This document shows positions 23,894 through 33,018 of a stretch of 64,000 nucleotides of DNA, piece by piece. The position numbers and the translations under genes are program-made. Each line of letters starts with the position of its first letter. Position 1 is the first letter of the stretch. Source of the stretch: Planococcus shenhongbingii (GTDB lineage: Bacteria; Bacillota; Bacilli; Bacillales_A; Planococcaceae); the NCBI RefSeq assembly GCF_030413635.1, contig NZ_CP129235.1, positions 620,001-684,000 of the forward strand, written 5' to 3'. The notes under the pieces were generated by a model. The model saw only the letters and a list, made by a program, of their open reading frames with translations. It was not told where the DNA came from and did no database searches.

Positions 23894-24248
23894 GTTTTTT
23901 ATTATACTCAATCGCTTCCCAAATCAAGTTCTTAAAAGCTTGAGGCTGGATGTCATCCATCTTTCTGACGCGGATATGGCGCATTTTCGTGCCGTCGCCT
24001 TCCAGTAACCCATCGCGGTCATCCAGCTGAGCTCCTTGATAAAATCCGAAATTGATGTGGCTTTTGGCAGTTTGCAGGTAGCACACCAATCCATCTCGTG
24101 AATAGCTGGGTTTCCCCCATTTGATTTCTTCTTTCATTTGTTCGGAAACCTCAAAAATCAATTGGCGCAATTCAACGGCCATTTTTTGGACATGTTCGGG
24201 AAGTTCTTCGATGTATTGGTCAACTGCTGGGTTTAATTGTGCGTTCAT
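23880..24248 (-). CDS. DUF1801 domain-containing protein
   Basis: 122-aa protein matching the DUF1801 (YdhG-like) group: an N-terminal helical IEELPEHVQKMAVELRQLI, then EEIKWGKPSYSRDGLVCYL, HINFGFYQGAQL and the C-terminal MRHIRVRKMDDI. Function of the family is not established. It lies 12 bases downstream of the XRE-cupin gene on the same strand and may be co-transcribed. Its last codons and TGA form one arm of the terminator palindrome. Confidence 0.85.
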   Translation of the reverse strand: MNAQLNPAVDQYIEELPEHVQKMAVELRQLIFEVSEQMKEEIKWGKPSYSRDGLVCYLQTAKSHINFGFYQGAQLDDRDGLLEGDGTKMRHIRVRKMDDIQPQAFKNLIWEAIEYNKKRQKG

Positions 24249-24260
24249 CAGACACTCTCC

Positions 24261-24782
24261 TTAATTCGTTTTGGATGAGACGACCAGAAACCGGACATCC
24301 CGTTCGGTCATGTTGAACCAGTAATGGGTTTTGCGGGCATCGAACAGCGTGGATTGCTGCTCAGTGAGTTCAAATCGCTGGCCGTCAACTTCCACCGTCA
24401 GCACACCTTCCACGACAAAGATAAACTCATAGCCATTGTGCGCGAAAGCATTGCCTTTGTTGTCACCGGGATGCAAAGTGACAAGGATCGGGGAAAAGCC
24501 CGCTTCCTTCACGCCATTTGATAAATCTTTATAGTAGAATCGTTCCAGACGGTCAGCCAGGTCATCCTGTTCGGCATCGCCATCCGTAAAAAAAGCGCTC
24601 GTGTCTACTTTCAGAGCATCTGAAATTTTCCGCAGCGATTCCAAAGTGACACTCGATTTTCCGCGCTCCACTTGCGACAGAAAACTGATGGATACGCCGG
24701 TTTCATCAGCCAATTCCTTTAATGTCATTTTTCGCTCTTTGCGAAGGTCTTTTAAAGTGGTACCTATTGAACCAGTAGGCAT
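24261..24782 (-). CDS. XRE-family regulator with C-terminal cupin domain
   Basis: 173-aa regulator: an N-terminal helix-turn-helix (about 8-62, LKELADETGVSISFLSQVERG) joined to a small cupin barrel (about 100-173, HPGDNKGNAFAHNGYEFIFV and VEGVLTVEVDGQ). Such regulators sense small metabolites and often control adjacent transport and catabolic genes. The ATG at 24782 is chosen over 24788 because GAGGA is too close to the first. It is divergent from the MHS transporter; an inverted repeat in that promoter is the likely operator. Confidence 0.85.
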   Translation of the reverse strand: MPTGSIGTTLKDLRKERKMTLKELADETGVSISFLSQVERGKSSVTLESLRKISDALKVDTSAFFTDGDAEQDDLADRLERFYYKDLSNGVKEAGFSPILVTLHPGDNKGNAFAHNGYEFIFVVEGVLTVEVDGQRFELTEQQSTLFDARKTHYWFNMTERDVRFLVVSSKTN

Positions 24783-24863
24783 ATGCATTTCCTCGCTTTA
24801 TTGTGATATCTCGCTTCATCATACCTTACTTGAAAGAATCACAGCAATGAAAAACAAAACCTG

Positions 24864-24892
24864 TTGACAGAAAATTTGTAACTGTCTAAACT
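24864..24892 (+). promoter_or_regulatory. sigma-A promoter of the MHS transporter with inverted repeat
   Basis: -35 TTGACA (24864-24869), 17-base spacer, -10 TAAACT (24887-24892). GACAG (24866-24870) and CTGTC (24882-24886) form an inverted repeat over the spacer, a natural site for the divergent XRE-cupin regulator (inference). Confidence 0.68.
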
Positions 24893-24956
24893 GATGAAAG
24901 GGGATGAATTGAAGTGGTACTTCAATTTCTATTATTTTATTCAAGGGGGAAATAGT

Positions 24957-26261
24957 ATGGATAAAAAGCAGACAAGGCGTATTTTAACGGCAAGTTTAGT
25001 GGGAAGTTCAATTGAATGGTTTGATTATTTCTTATATGGAACGATGGCAGCACTTGTTTTTAATCAATTATTTTTTGTCAACGAAGATCCGACAGTCGGA
25101 CTGATGCTGGCTTATGCATCATTTGCGCTGTCATTTTTCATCCGGCCTTTCGGAGGCATTATTTTCAGCCATATCGGTGACCGCATCGGGCGCAAGAAAA
25201 CCTTGGTCATTACATTAAGTTTAATGGGACTTGCGACATTCGGGATGGGCTTATTGCCGACTTACCAGGCAATCGGCATTTGGGCTCCGATTTTATTGAT
25301 CACCTTGCGTTTGGTGCAAGGACTTGGAATTGGCGGCGAATGGGGAGGCGCACTGTTGCTTGCGACGGAATATGCTCCTCCTGAAAAGCGCGGGCTCTTC
25401 GGCAGTATTCCGCAAATGGGTGTAACCATCGGGATGGTCATGGGAACCCTCGCTTTATGGGTGATGACGCTGCTTCCAGACGGGGCGTTTATGACATGGG
25501 GCTGGCGCGTGCCGTTTATCTTGAGCGCATTTTTAGTCATTTTCGGGTTATGGATCCGTAAAGGAATCGATGAGACACCGGAATTCAAGAAAGTGCAGGC
25601 ATCGGGAGAAATTCCAAAACTGCCGATTGTTGATACATTGAAATACCACTGGCGCGAAGTGCTGATTGCGATTGGTGCAAAAGTGGTGGAGACGGCACCA
25701 TTCTATATTTTCGGTACGTTTGTTGTGTCGTATGCGACGACAACTCTCGGGTTTTCACAAACAGCCACCTTGGGATCGGTAATGATCGCAACCGTCATCA
25801 CGACCATTCTAATCCCGATAATGGGTTCGCTGTCTGATAAAGTCGGACGCAAAAAAATGTATATTGCCGGTACTGTGGCAATGGGGTTATTCGCTTTCCC
25901 GTATTTTTGGATGCTCCAGCAAGGATCGGTGCTGTTGCTTGTAGTAGCAACGATTATCGGACTGGGAATCATTTGGGCTCCGATTACCGCGGTGCTCGGC
26001 ACGATGTTCTCTGAAATCTTTGAGGCCAAAGTCCGCTATACAGGCGTAACGCTCGGCTATCAGATCGGGGCAGCATTGGCAGGCGGTACAGCGCCGCTTG
26101 TCGCAACAGCGTTGCTGGCGCGCTTTGATAACTCTTATGTACCAGTGGCCATTTATATTATCATCACCGCATTGATTTCACTTGCCGCTATTTGGGCAGT
26201 GAAAGATTTAAGCGGAAAACAAGCAGCACCGAAAGTGGCAGTGAAAGAAAGCCGAGTATAA
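24957..26261 (+). CDS. MFS transporter, metabolite:H+ symporter (MHS) family
   Basis: 434-aa protein with 12 predicted helices. MHS hallmarks: the N-terminal SSIEWFDYFLYGTMAALVF, GDRIGRKKTLV in the first loop, RLVQGLGIGGEWGGALLL in helix 4 and SDKVGRKKMY in the middle loop. Members import organic acids, betaines or amino-acid derivatives with protons. The ATG at 24957 is preceded by AAGGGGG; an earlier ATG at 24894 lies right at the promoter -10 and is unlikely. The OCD-family gene 25 bases downstream probably acts on the imported compound (inference). Confidence 0.9.
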   Translation: MDKKQTRRILTASLVGSSIEWFDYFLYGTMAALVFNQLFFVNEDPTVGLMLAYASFALSFFIRPFGGIIFSHIGDRIGRKKTLVITLSLMGLATFGMGLLPTYQAIGIWAPILLITLRLVQGLGIGGEWGGALLLATEYAPPEKRGLFGSIPQMGVTIGMVMGTLALWVMTLLPDGAFMTWGWRVPFILSAFLVIFGLWIRKGIDETPEFKKVQASGEIPKLPIVDTLKYHWREVLIAIGAKVVETAPFYIFGTFVVSYATTTLGFSQTATLGSVMIATVITTILIPIMGSLSDKVGRKKMYIAGTVAMGLFAFPYFWMLQQGSVLLLVVATIIGLGIIWAPITAVLGTMFSEIFEAKVRYTGVTLGYQIGAALAGGTAPLVATALLARFDNSYVPVAIYIIITALISLAAIWAVKDLSGKQAAPKVAVKESRV

Positions 26262-26286
26262 GCCGCTTTCATTAAAGGAGGAAACC

Positions 26287-27270
26287 ATGCTCATCATCAA
26301 TGAAAAGCAGATTCAGGAAACTTATCAAATGGCAGATGCCATCCAAGACATCACCGCCATCTTAAAAGCGAAACAGCAAGGCAAGATTGATAATCCGCAT
26401 CGCACCGTTCTGGATTTCCCTGAACGCCAGGCATCATCTCTTTATATGCCGAGCGCCGATTTGGCAGGAGATATTGCCGGCGTGAAAATCGTGACGATTT
26501 TTCCAGAAAACCCGGCGCAGGGAAAACCGACGACACAAGGCATGATTTTGCTGACGGATGCAACAGACGGCCAGCACGTGGCACTCATGACAGCTTCCTA
26601 TTTAACGCGTTTGCGTACAGGGGCTTTGAGTGCTATTGCGACCGAGCGTCTGGCAAGAGAGGACAGTAAAATCCTTACCGTCATCGGCACTGGGGCAATG
26701 GCATTTGAACAAGTGCTCGGTGTGCTCGAGGTCCGTGCAATCGAGCACATCATTTTGGTGAACCGGACGCCTGAGAAGGCACAAGCCTTCGGGGGGAAAT
26801 TGGAAGCTTTCGGAGTGAATATTCCGTTCAAAGTCGAAACGGACGTTCAAAAAGCGGTCAAACAAGCAGACATCATCTGCTGTGCCACGCGTTCGAATGA
26901 TCCTGTATTTGATGGCCGGGATTTGCAGCCAGGCACCCATATCAATGGAGTCGGTTCCTACTTGCCAAGCATGCGGGAAGTGGATGAAGTCACGGTGTCC
27001 CGGACAGATAAAATCGTCGCGGACGATTTGGCAGGCGTGCGGGAAGAAGCCGGCGAATTGATTCACTGCGCCCAAAATGGCAATTGGTCGTTTGATGGTA
27101 TTCATGGCGAACTTGGCGAACTTATAGAAGGCGATAAAGCTGGACGCGAATCGGAACAGGAAATCACGTTCTTCAAATCCGTCGGAGCGGCATATTTTGA
27201 TCTGGCAGTCGCCAAGGGTGTTTTTGCGAAAGCACAGGCGGCAGATTCAGGAATAGAAGTAAAAATGTAA
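26287..27270 (+). CDS. ornithine cyclodeaminase / mu-crystallin family protein
   Basis: 327-aa NAD(P)-dependent enzyme. Family signs: the N-terminal [45 protein letters not shown], the nucleotide loop [11 protein letters not shown] near residues 136-146, [15 protein letters not shown] and [15 protein letters not shown]. Family reactions include ornithine cyclodeamination, ketimine reduction, alanine dehydrogenation and opine-like synthesis, so the substrate is open. It is in one operon with the MHS transporter and ends at a terminator. Confidence 0.87.
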   Translation: MLIINEKQIQETYQMADAIQDITAILKAKQQGKIDNPHRTVLDFPERQASSLYMPSADLAGDIAGVKIVTIFPENPAQGKPTTQGMILLTDATDGQHVALMTASYLTRLRTGALSAIATERLAREDSKILTVIGTGAMAFEQVLGVLEVRAIEHIILVNRTPEKAQAFGGKLEAFGVNIPFKVETDVQKAVKQADIICCATRSNDPVFDGRDLQPGTHINGVGSYLPSMREVDEVTVSRTDKIVADDLAGVREEAGELIHCAQNGNWSFDGIHGELGELIEGDKAGRESEQEITFFKSVGAAYFDLAVAKGVFAKAQAADSGIEVKM

Positions 27271-27274
27271 TTAG

Positions 27275-27304
27275 AACTGTCCACATTTGTGGGCAGTTTT
27301 TTTT
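27275..27304 (+). terminator. terminator after the OCD-family gene
   Basis: AACTGTCCAC pairs with GTGGGCAGTT (one wobble) around ATTT, followed by eight T residues. Confidence 0.88.
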
Positions 27305-27497
27305 ATGGATAATCAGTACAAAAGACTGACGGAATTTTAATTCAATATAACTAGATTTTGTGGTAGGATATGCAGAAGTATTGTATTTAAACAGTATATT
27401 TATTCCAAAAAAGTGTTAAAATTAAAGGAAGTAAGGCATTTATTGGAATTATCCATTATATTGTGCTGATTAACTAATAGAACTGAGGAGCGTATGA

Positions 27498-30278
27498 ATG
27501 CGAAAAGAACAAACACGGTATTCTCGGCTTGCACAAATTACAAAATTAATAAACACGAAACTCGAATTGAGGGAAGTGCTGGAACATGTAATTACAGCAA
27601 TTTCTGAGGAAATTGTTCAGTGTGATTCAGTCGGGATTTACTTGCCGGAAGAAAACGGAGATTTCCGGGGATATGTTGGAAAGCCTGAAATTATAAATGG
27701 CATGACGCTGGATATGCATTTTATCGATATGGAATATGATTTGCTGGCAAAAGAAGTAATGGAAACAAAGAAAACGATTTATATCCCGGATACTTCCAAT
27801 GATACCCGGCCGGATCCACGGGCTGTCTCAAGTTTCCAGATTAAATCGCTTCTTGGGCTGCCGATCACGTATGAAGACGAATTGTTCGGTCTGGTGTTTT
27901 TATTCGACTATGGGATTCCGATGGATTTAAAAGATGAAGAAATCCAAACGGTCGAAGCTTATGTCAATATGGCAGGCGTTGCCATCCGCAATGCCACCAA
28001 CTTAAGCCGCAAAGAAAATTTATTGGCGGAAAAGCAAGTGCTGCTTGATTTTACGCGGGAATTGTCGATGTGCTCAACGATGAATGAAGCTTTGGATAAA
28101 TGTTTTTCTTATGTCGGGGATGTATTGAACAATTATAATGTCGGGGTCCATTTGCTGGATCCGCAAGCTGAGAAAAAAATCCAGCCTGCCAATCTGAGTA
28201 AAGACAGTGATTGGACAGAAGAAGACTGGTTGGCCACACATAGCAAAGCACAATTTGACACATTAAATGATGGTGTGTTTAAGGAAGTAATCCGAACCAA
28301 AAAACGGCTTTTGATTCCTAATGTTTTTGAAGATGACCGGCCAAACCATGAAGTCTGTAAAACCTTTGGGATAAAAGGCATGTTTATGATGCCGTTGATT
28401 GCCATGGGTGAAGTTTTAGGGGCTTTGGCTGTTCCGGAATTCGAGGAAAACGAACTTTCCTTCAAAGAAGCGGATATGCAATTGGCACAGTCTCTAGCAG
28501 ATGCCACAGCTTCCACTTTGTCCAATCTATTGTATATGGAGAAACAGGAAGTCATTATCGAAGAAAGAACTTCCGAAATCCGGATTAAGAACAATGAGCT
28601 TGAACGAGTTGTAGCGGAATTAGGGAACTTAAGCCGTGAACGTGAATTGATTCTAAACTCTGCCGGAGATGGACTTTTTGGATTGGACCTTGAAGGGAAG
28701 ATCACTTTCTGCAATCCGGCAAGCGAATCGATGCTTGGATACGAAGCAGGAGAGCTGATTGGGAAATCTTCCGATGTTATTTTCGGAAAAAAGAAAGCGC
28801 CAATTTCCGAAACCGCTTATTTCGAACCCAATCAACAATTTTTCAAGAAAGACCATTCCAGTTTTTCAGTGGAATATGTCATTTCTTCGATAAAAGACGG
28901 CAACCATATTCTTGGCGAAGTAGTCAGTTTCAAAGATATTTCAGAGCGCAAGCAATTGGAAGAAGAGATTAAATACCTCGCTTATTATGACAGTTTGACG
29001 GACTTGCCAAACCGGGTGCTGTTAAATGACCGGTTAAACCAGGAACTGGTTGCTGCAAAGTATAAAAGTAAAAAAATGGCCATTATGTACTTGGATTTGG
29101 ACCGCTTCAAGTTGATCAACGACAGTCTTGGACATAGCTACGGAGATATTTTATTGCGGGAGTCGGCAGGGCGCTTAAGAGCCAGCGTTCCGGATGAAGC
29201 CATTGTATCGCGGCAAGGCGGCGATGAGTTCACGATTGTGCTGCCAAATGTGAAAAGCAAAAAAGATGTTTTAACTGTTCTGGAAGATGTAATGGATGCC
29301 TTTGCAAAGCCTTATTCATTAAAAGGAAACGAAGTTTATATCAAAACGAGCATCGGCATCAGCATGTATCCGCAAGATGGAGATACGGCTGAAACCTTAA
29401 TAAAAAATGCCGATGCCGCGATGTACAGATCCAAAGAAAAATCGGGGACTTATTATCACTTCTTTGAAAGCGATATGAGCAACCGGAATCTGGAAAGCAT
29501 CAAATTGGAGAATGCTTTATACAAAGCATTGGATAACGACGAACTGGTTATTTATTATCAGCCGCAAATAGACAGCAAGACCAATCAGCTGATCGGGGCG
29601 GAAGCGCTGCTCAGATGGATGCACCCAACAGAAGGCATGATTTCACCGGTGGACTTTATTCCAGTAGCAGAAGAAACAGGATTGATCATTCCAATCGGCA
29701 AATGGGTCTTGAAAAACGCCTGCAGGCAGTTGAAAGAATGGCATGCAGCAGGCCATACGTCTCTGAGTATTTCGGTGAACTTGTCTGGCCGCCAGTTTGA
29801 AGAAGACAATCTGGTATCAATGGTCCGGGACATCATAAAAGAATATGAAATCACTCCTGAGAACCTGCACATCGAATTGACTGAAAACCAGTTGATCCGC
29901 AATACCGGAGTGACTATTGAAAAAATGAAGCAATTAAAAAAGCTGGGTGTTAAAATTGCCATCGATGATTTTGGTACCGGGTATTCGTCTTTGGGTTATT
30001 TGAAAAACTTCCCGATCGATGCGCTGAAAATTGACCGCTCATTCGTCCAGGATATTGAACATGACAGCGACAATGCTGCTATAACCGACACCATTATTAC
30101 CTTAGCCCAAAACCTGAAGCTGAATGTGATTGCTGAAGGCGTTGAAACTCAGGAACAATTGGATTTCCTCATGTCTAAAGATTGCTACATCATGCAAGGA
30201 TTCTTTTTCAGCAGACCAATCGAAGCAAAAGATTTAGCTAACAAGTACTTATACAGCAACAGCAACACATTACATTAA
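27498..30278 (+). CDS. GAF-GAF-PAS-GGDEF-EAL cyclic-di-GMP enzyme
   Basis: 926-aa soluble protein with no membrane segment. Order: GAF 1 (about 18-165), GAF 2 (about 185-345), a short coiled region, PAS (about 375-490), GGDEF (about 495-660) and EAL (about 670-920). The synthase motif G574-GDEF is intact and so is E702-A-L, with DDFGTGYSSL further on. Both c-di-GMP synthesis and hydrolysis are therefore possible; which dominates cannot be read from sequence. Cytosolic GAF/PAS inputs suggest sensing of a ligand or redox state. The ThDP-enzyme gene starts 16 bases downstream. Confidence 0.92.
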   Translation: MRKEQTRYSRLAQITKLINTKLELREVLEHVITAISEEIVQCDSVGIYLPEENGDFRGYVGKPEIINGMTLDMHFIDMEYDLLAKEVMETKKTIYIPDTSNDTRPDPRAVSSFQIKSLLGLPITYEDELFGLVFLFDYGIPMDLKDEEIQTVEAYVNMAGVAIRNATNLSRKENLLAEKQVLLDFTRELSMCSTMNEALDKCFSYVGDVLNNYNVGVHLLDPQAEKKIQPANLSKDSDWTEEDWLATHSKAQFDTLNDGVFKEVIRTKKRLLIPNVFEDDRPNHEVCKTFGIKGMFMMPLIAMGEVLGALAVPEFEENELSFKEADMQLAQSLADATASTLSNLLYMEKQEVIIEERTSEIRIKNNELERVVAELGNLSRERELILNSAGDGLFGLDLEGKITFCNPASESMLGYEAGELIGKSSDVIFGKKKAPISETAYFEPNQQFFKKDHSSFSVEYVISSIKDGNHILGEVVSFKDISERKQLEEEIKYLAYYDSLTDLPNRVLLNDRLNQELVAAKYKSKKMAIMYLDLDRFKLINDSLGHSYGDILLRESAGRLRASVPDEAIVSRQGGDEFTIVLPNVKSKKDVLTVLEDVMDAFAKPYSLKGNEVYIKTSIGISMYPQDGDTAETLIKNADAAMYRSKEKSGTYYHFFESDMSNRNLESIKLENALYKALDNDELVIYYQPQIDSKTNQLIGAEALLRWMHPTEGMISPVDFIPVAEETGLIIPIGKWVLKNACRQLKEWHAAGHTSLSISVNLSGRQFEEDNLVSMVRDIIKEYEITPENLHIELTENQLIRNTGVTIEKMKQLKKLGVKIAIDDFGTGYSSLGYLKNFPIDALKIDRSFVQDIEHDSDNAAITDTIITLAQNLKLNVIAEGVETQEQLDFLMSKDCYIMQGFFFSRPIEAKDLANKYLYSNSNTLH

Positions 30279-30294
30279 ACCAGGAGGCTAAAAA

Positions 30295-31932
30295 ATGAAA
30301 GCAGTTCGTTCAGTATTAGAGTATTTACAAGGCATGGGTGTTAAGCACGTTTTCGGTATTCCAGCAGGTTCTGTCAATGGATTCTTCAACGAGCTTTACG
30401 ATATGCCAGAAATCATGCCAGTCGTTACAAAGCACGAAGGAGCCGCTGGTTATATGGCCGCTTCCTACGCGAAATACAGCAACCAATTGAGCGTTTGCAT
30501 CGGCAGCAGCGGCCCTGGAGGCACTAATTTGGTGACTGGTGCAGCCAATGCCATGCGTGAACATCTGCCTGTTCTGTTTTTAACAGGAGCGGTTCCAGTC
30601 AGCACAATGGGATTGAACGCTTCACAGGAATTGGATGCTGATCCTGTCTTTAAATCTGTGACAAAATACAGCGTGACAGTGACTGATGCCAAGGATTTGT
30701 TGAAAGAAATTGTCAAAGCAACCGAAATTGCGATTTCTGGCGTGCCAGGACCCGTGCATGTCGCGATGCCGATCGACATCCAGCACAGCCAAGTAGGAGA
30801 AGTGGAAATTCCGGCTCCGGTAAAGCGGGAAAATATGGTGCCGGATCTTGAGGCAATCAAAACAGCCGCTAAGGAAATGGCGGAGCGGAAGAGCGGTTAT
30901 ATATTTGCAGGGCAGGGAGCAAGAAATTCAATTGAACAGCTGATCGAGCTGGCAGAGCTGTTGGATTGGCCGATTATGGTTTCTCCTCAGGCAAAAGGAA
31001 TCATCCGCCATGACCACCCGCTGTTTGCGGGAGTTTTCGGTTTTGCCGGAAACGACGGAGCATCAAAATTGATGAATGAAGGCGACGCGAAGACTTTATT
31101 GGTAGTTGGCTCGAGCCTGGGTGAAACGGCGACGAACAATTACAACGCCAATATGGCAAAAGACCGTTTATTGGTGCAGCTGGATTTCGACGCGTCGGTC
31201 TTTAACCGCAAATACGAAGTGGATGTGCCTGTTCTAGGCGATATTCAACTAAGTTTGGTATTTTTGATTGAAGAACTGAAGGCGCTCGGTTTGTCTGCCA
31301 AAACGATAGAGCCTCTAGAATACAAGGAAGCACCAGCAAATCTCGAAGAATACAGCACCAAAAACGTATTGCTGAAACTGCAGGAATATTTGCCGGCTTC
31401 AACTCGCTATACAATCGATATCGGTGAATTCATGGCTTATGTTATCCACCATATGGAAGTGAAAGATGAAGGGACGTTCGACATCAATGTCCATTTTGGA
31501 GCAATGGGCAGCGGCTTGAGTGCAGCGATCGGTTCGAAGTTTGCGGAGCCTGAGCGCCCGACTGTAGCGATTACCGGAGACGGTTGTTTCTTTATGCACG
31601 GCATGGAGATTTTGACCGCGAAAGAGTACAATCTGCCGATCTTGTTTGTAGTGATGAACAACGCACGTCTTGGGATGGTTTATCATGGGCATGCGCTGCA
31701 ATTCAAGCGTGTCCACGCTGCATTTGAGCAGGAGCCGATTGATATTTCGGCAATGGCCAAAGCGATGAATATTCCAAGTTACAGAATGGACGGAATGGAA
31801 GATTTGAATCCGGAAATTCTTGAAGAACTCATGAATATGAACGGACCAGCAGTCCTTGAAGTGGCATTGGTCGATAATAATACACCGCCAATGGGAGACC
31901 GCGTGAAGTTCCTGTCATCATTTGGTAAATAA
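30295..31932 (+). CDS. thiamine-diphosphate enzyme, acetolactate synthase/pyruvate oxidase-like
   Basis: 545-aa ThDP-dependent enzyme with the three-domain layout of acetolactate synthases, pyruvate oxidases and 2-keto acid decarboxylases. The activating Glu is E48 in KHEGAAG, and the ThDP-binding motif runs from GDG (428-430) to NN (455-456). The middle domain has PQAKGIIRHDHP and VGSSLGET. Which reaction it catalyses is unclear; no small ALS subunit is adjacent. The ATG follows CCAGGAGG, 16 bases after the GGDEF-EAL stop, so the two may share a transcript. A palindromic terminator follows. Confidence 0.87.
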   Translation: MKAVRSVLEYLQGMGVKHVFGIPAGSVNGFFNELYDMPEIMPVVTKHEGAAGYMAASYAKYSNQLSVCIGSSGPGGTNLVTGAANAMREHLPVLFLTGAVPVSTMGLNASQELDADPVFKSVTKYSVTVTDAKDLLKEIVKATEIAISGVPGPVHVAMPIDIQHSQVGEVEIPAPVKRENMVPDLEAIKTAAKEMAERKSGYIFAGQGARNSIEQLIELAELLDWPIMVSPQAKGIIRHDHPLFAGVFGFAGNDGASKLMNEGDAKTLLVVGSSLGETATNNYNANMAKDRLLVQLDFDASVFNRKYEVDVPVLGDIQLSLVFLIEELKALGLSAKTIEPLEYKEAPANLEEYSTKNVLLKLQEYLPASTRYTIDIGEFMAYVIHHMEVKDEGTFDINVHFGAMGSGLSAAIGSKFAEPERPTVAITGDGCFFMHGMEILTAKEYNLPILFVVMNNARLGMVYHGHALQFKRVHAAFEQEPIDISAMAKAMNIPSYRMDGMEDLNPEILEELMNMNGPAVLEVALVDNNTPPMGDRVKFLSSFGK

Positions 31933-31936
31933 AAAC

Positions 31937-31970
31937 ACAATCCCCTTTTCACTAGTGAAAAGGGGATTGT
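31937..31970. terminator. 34-bp palindromic bidirectional terminator
   Basis: CAATCCCCTTTTCAC and its complement meet around CTAG and extend to a perfect 34-base palindrome between convergent genes. Confidence 0.85.
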
Positions 31971-31971
31971 T

Positions 31972-32628
31972 CTATAAAGTGGCATAAGATTTTTGAATGG
32001 CTCGATGAATAGCGCCCATTGTCTGGCGTTTGAACAAATCAAGAACGGCTTTTCCATTCGGATTGCAAAAGTAATAAGCGTCCACTTGTTCATCAAAAGC
32101 AAAGCCAAGGTTGGATAACTCCTGCTGCAAATCTTCAGGCAAGCTGTCTATTCCGGTTTTTTCAGTGAAATAGGCAGTCGGTACGACTTTTACATCAACA
32201 TCGTCTGTTCCAGTATGGACGAGAAATAAATCTTTATCATTTCGGACAATCCACTGATCTTTCGAGTACAGTGAAATTCGCTGCTGATGCAAGGCCGAGA
32301 TGCCTTCCAGATTCGTGCCGAATATTCGGTTGAGCATTGCGCGGATTTCAGAACCGGACACAGCCCGGCCATGCTGTTCTATGTAGATGTCTATTGCTGC
32401 TGCGGATGGCGGAAGAGTGGGAGAGGAAAGATGGACTGCCTGCAGGGCGAGTTCTTTATCCAATATACGGGCTTTAGACAAATCCATCCCAAAAGCTTGC
32501 TGAATGGCCCTGCAAATTACGAGGCCGTTGATTTCACCTTCTAATGAAGAAATGCATTGATCCATCAACTCTACTTTTGACTGATTTTCCTTTTCATGCT
32601 GAAGTGCATCGGAGATAGGCTTTTCCAT
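31972..32628 (-). CDS. hypothetical protein, family not recognised
   Basis: 218-aa soluble-looking protein, acidic, with no signal peptide, membrane segment or clear motif. The middle (SGSEIRAMLNRIFG, then LHQQRISLYSKDQWIVRND) alternates helix and strand, and the C-terminal part carries AYYFCNPNGKAVLDLFKRQTMG. The ATG at 32628 has AAGGAGGAAA upstream. It is convergent with the ThDP enzyme gene and sits between two c-di-GMP genes. About 390 AT-rich bases lie upstream. I cannot assign a function. Confidence 0.75.
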   Translation of the reverse strand: MEKPISDALQHEKENQSKVELMDQCISSLEGEINGLVICRAIQQAFGMDLSKARILDKELALQAVHLSSPTLPPSAAAIDIYIEQHGRAVSGSEIRAMLNRIFGTNLEGISALHQQRISLYSKDQWIVRNDKDLFLVHTGTDDVDVKVVPTAYFTEKTGIDSLPEDLQQELSNLGFAFDEQVDAYYFCNPNGKAVLDLFKRQTMGAIHRAIQKSYATL

Positions 32629-33018
32629 GAATAATTTCCTCCTTGTCGAAATGATGGTAGTTCTAATATCACTATTTATTCCATTATATATAAAAACATT
32701 AAATAAAAGTACCTAATAATTAAATAAATTGGAATCTTTAGATACGTTAATTTTTTTGATATAAGCGAGTTTAAAATTACCTCTTATATTAAATGGCCCA
32801 CCTAACAAGCCTTAAATTATTTTTTAACATCTTTCGTTAGCATATTTCTGAAAATCAGGAAAATGTAGTTATAGAATGCACTGCATATGTAACTTATAAT
32901 TACTCTAATTATCTTGCTCATTAAAAAAGGGGAATTTGAAAAATAATATTTTATTACGATCTGGACATTGAATAAAGGAAACTTTATCCTCTCTAAAAGA
33001 AAAGCGAGTTGAATACAA
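32629..33018. other. AT-rich intergenic region between divergent genes
   Basis: 390 bases with long A/T tracts, holding the promoters for the unknown minus-strand gene and the second GGDEF-EAL gene. I see no ORF worth calling, no RNA gene and no repeat from the other families of the window. Confidence 0.6.

Noticed and set aside
23760..24008. ORF with seven-residue repeats (KLGIKQ-type)
   Set aside because: An artefact of the 21-bp DNA repeat running through a terminator and into the antisense of DUF1801; no ribosome site.
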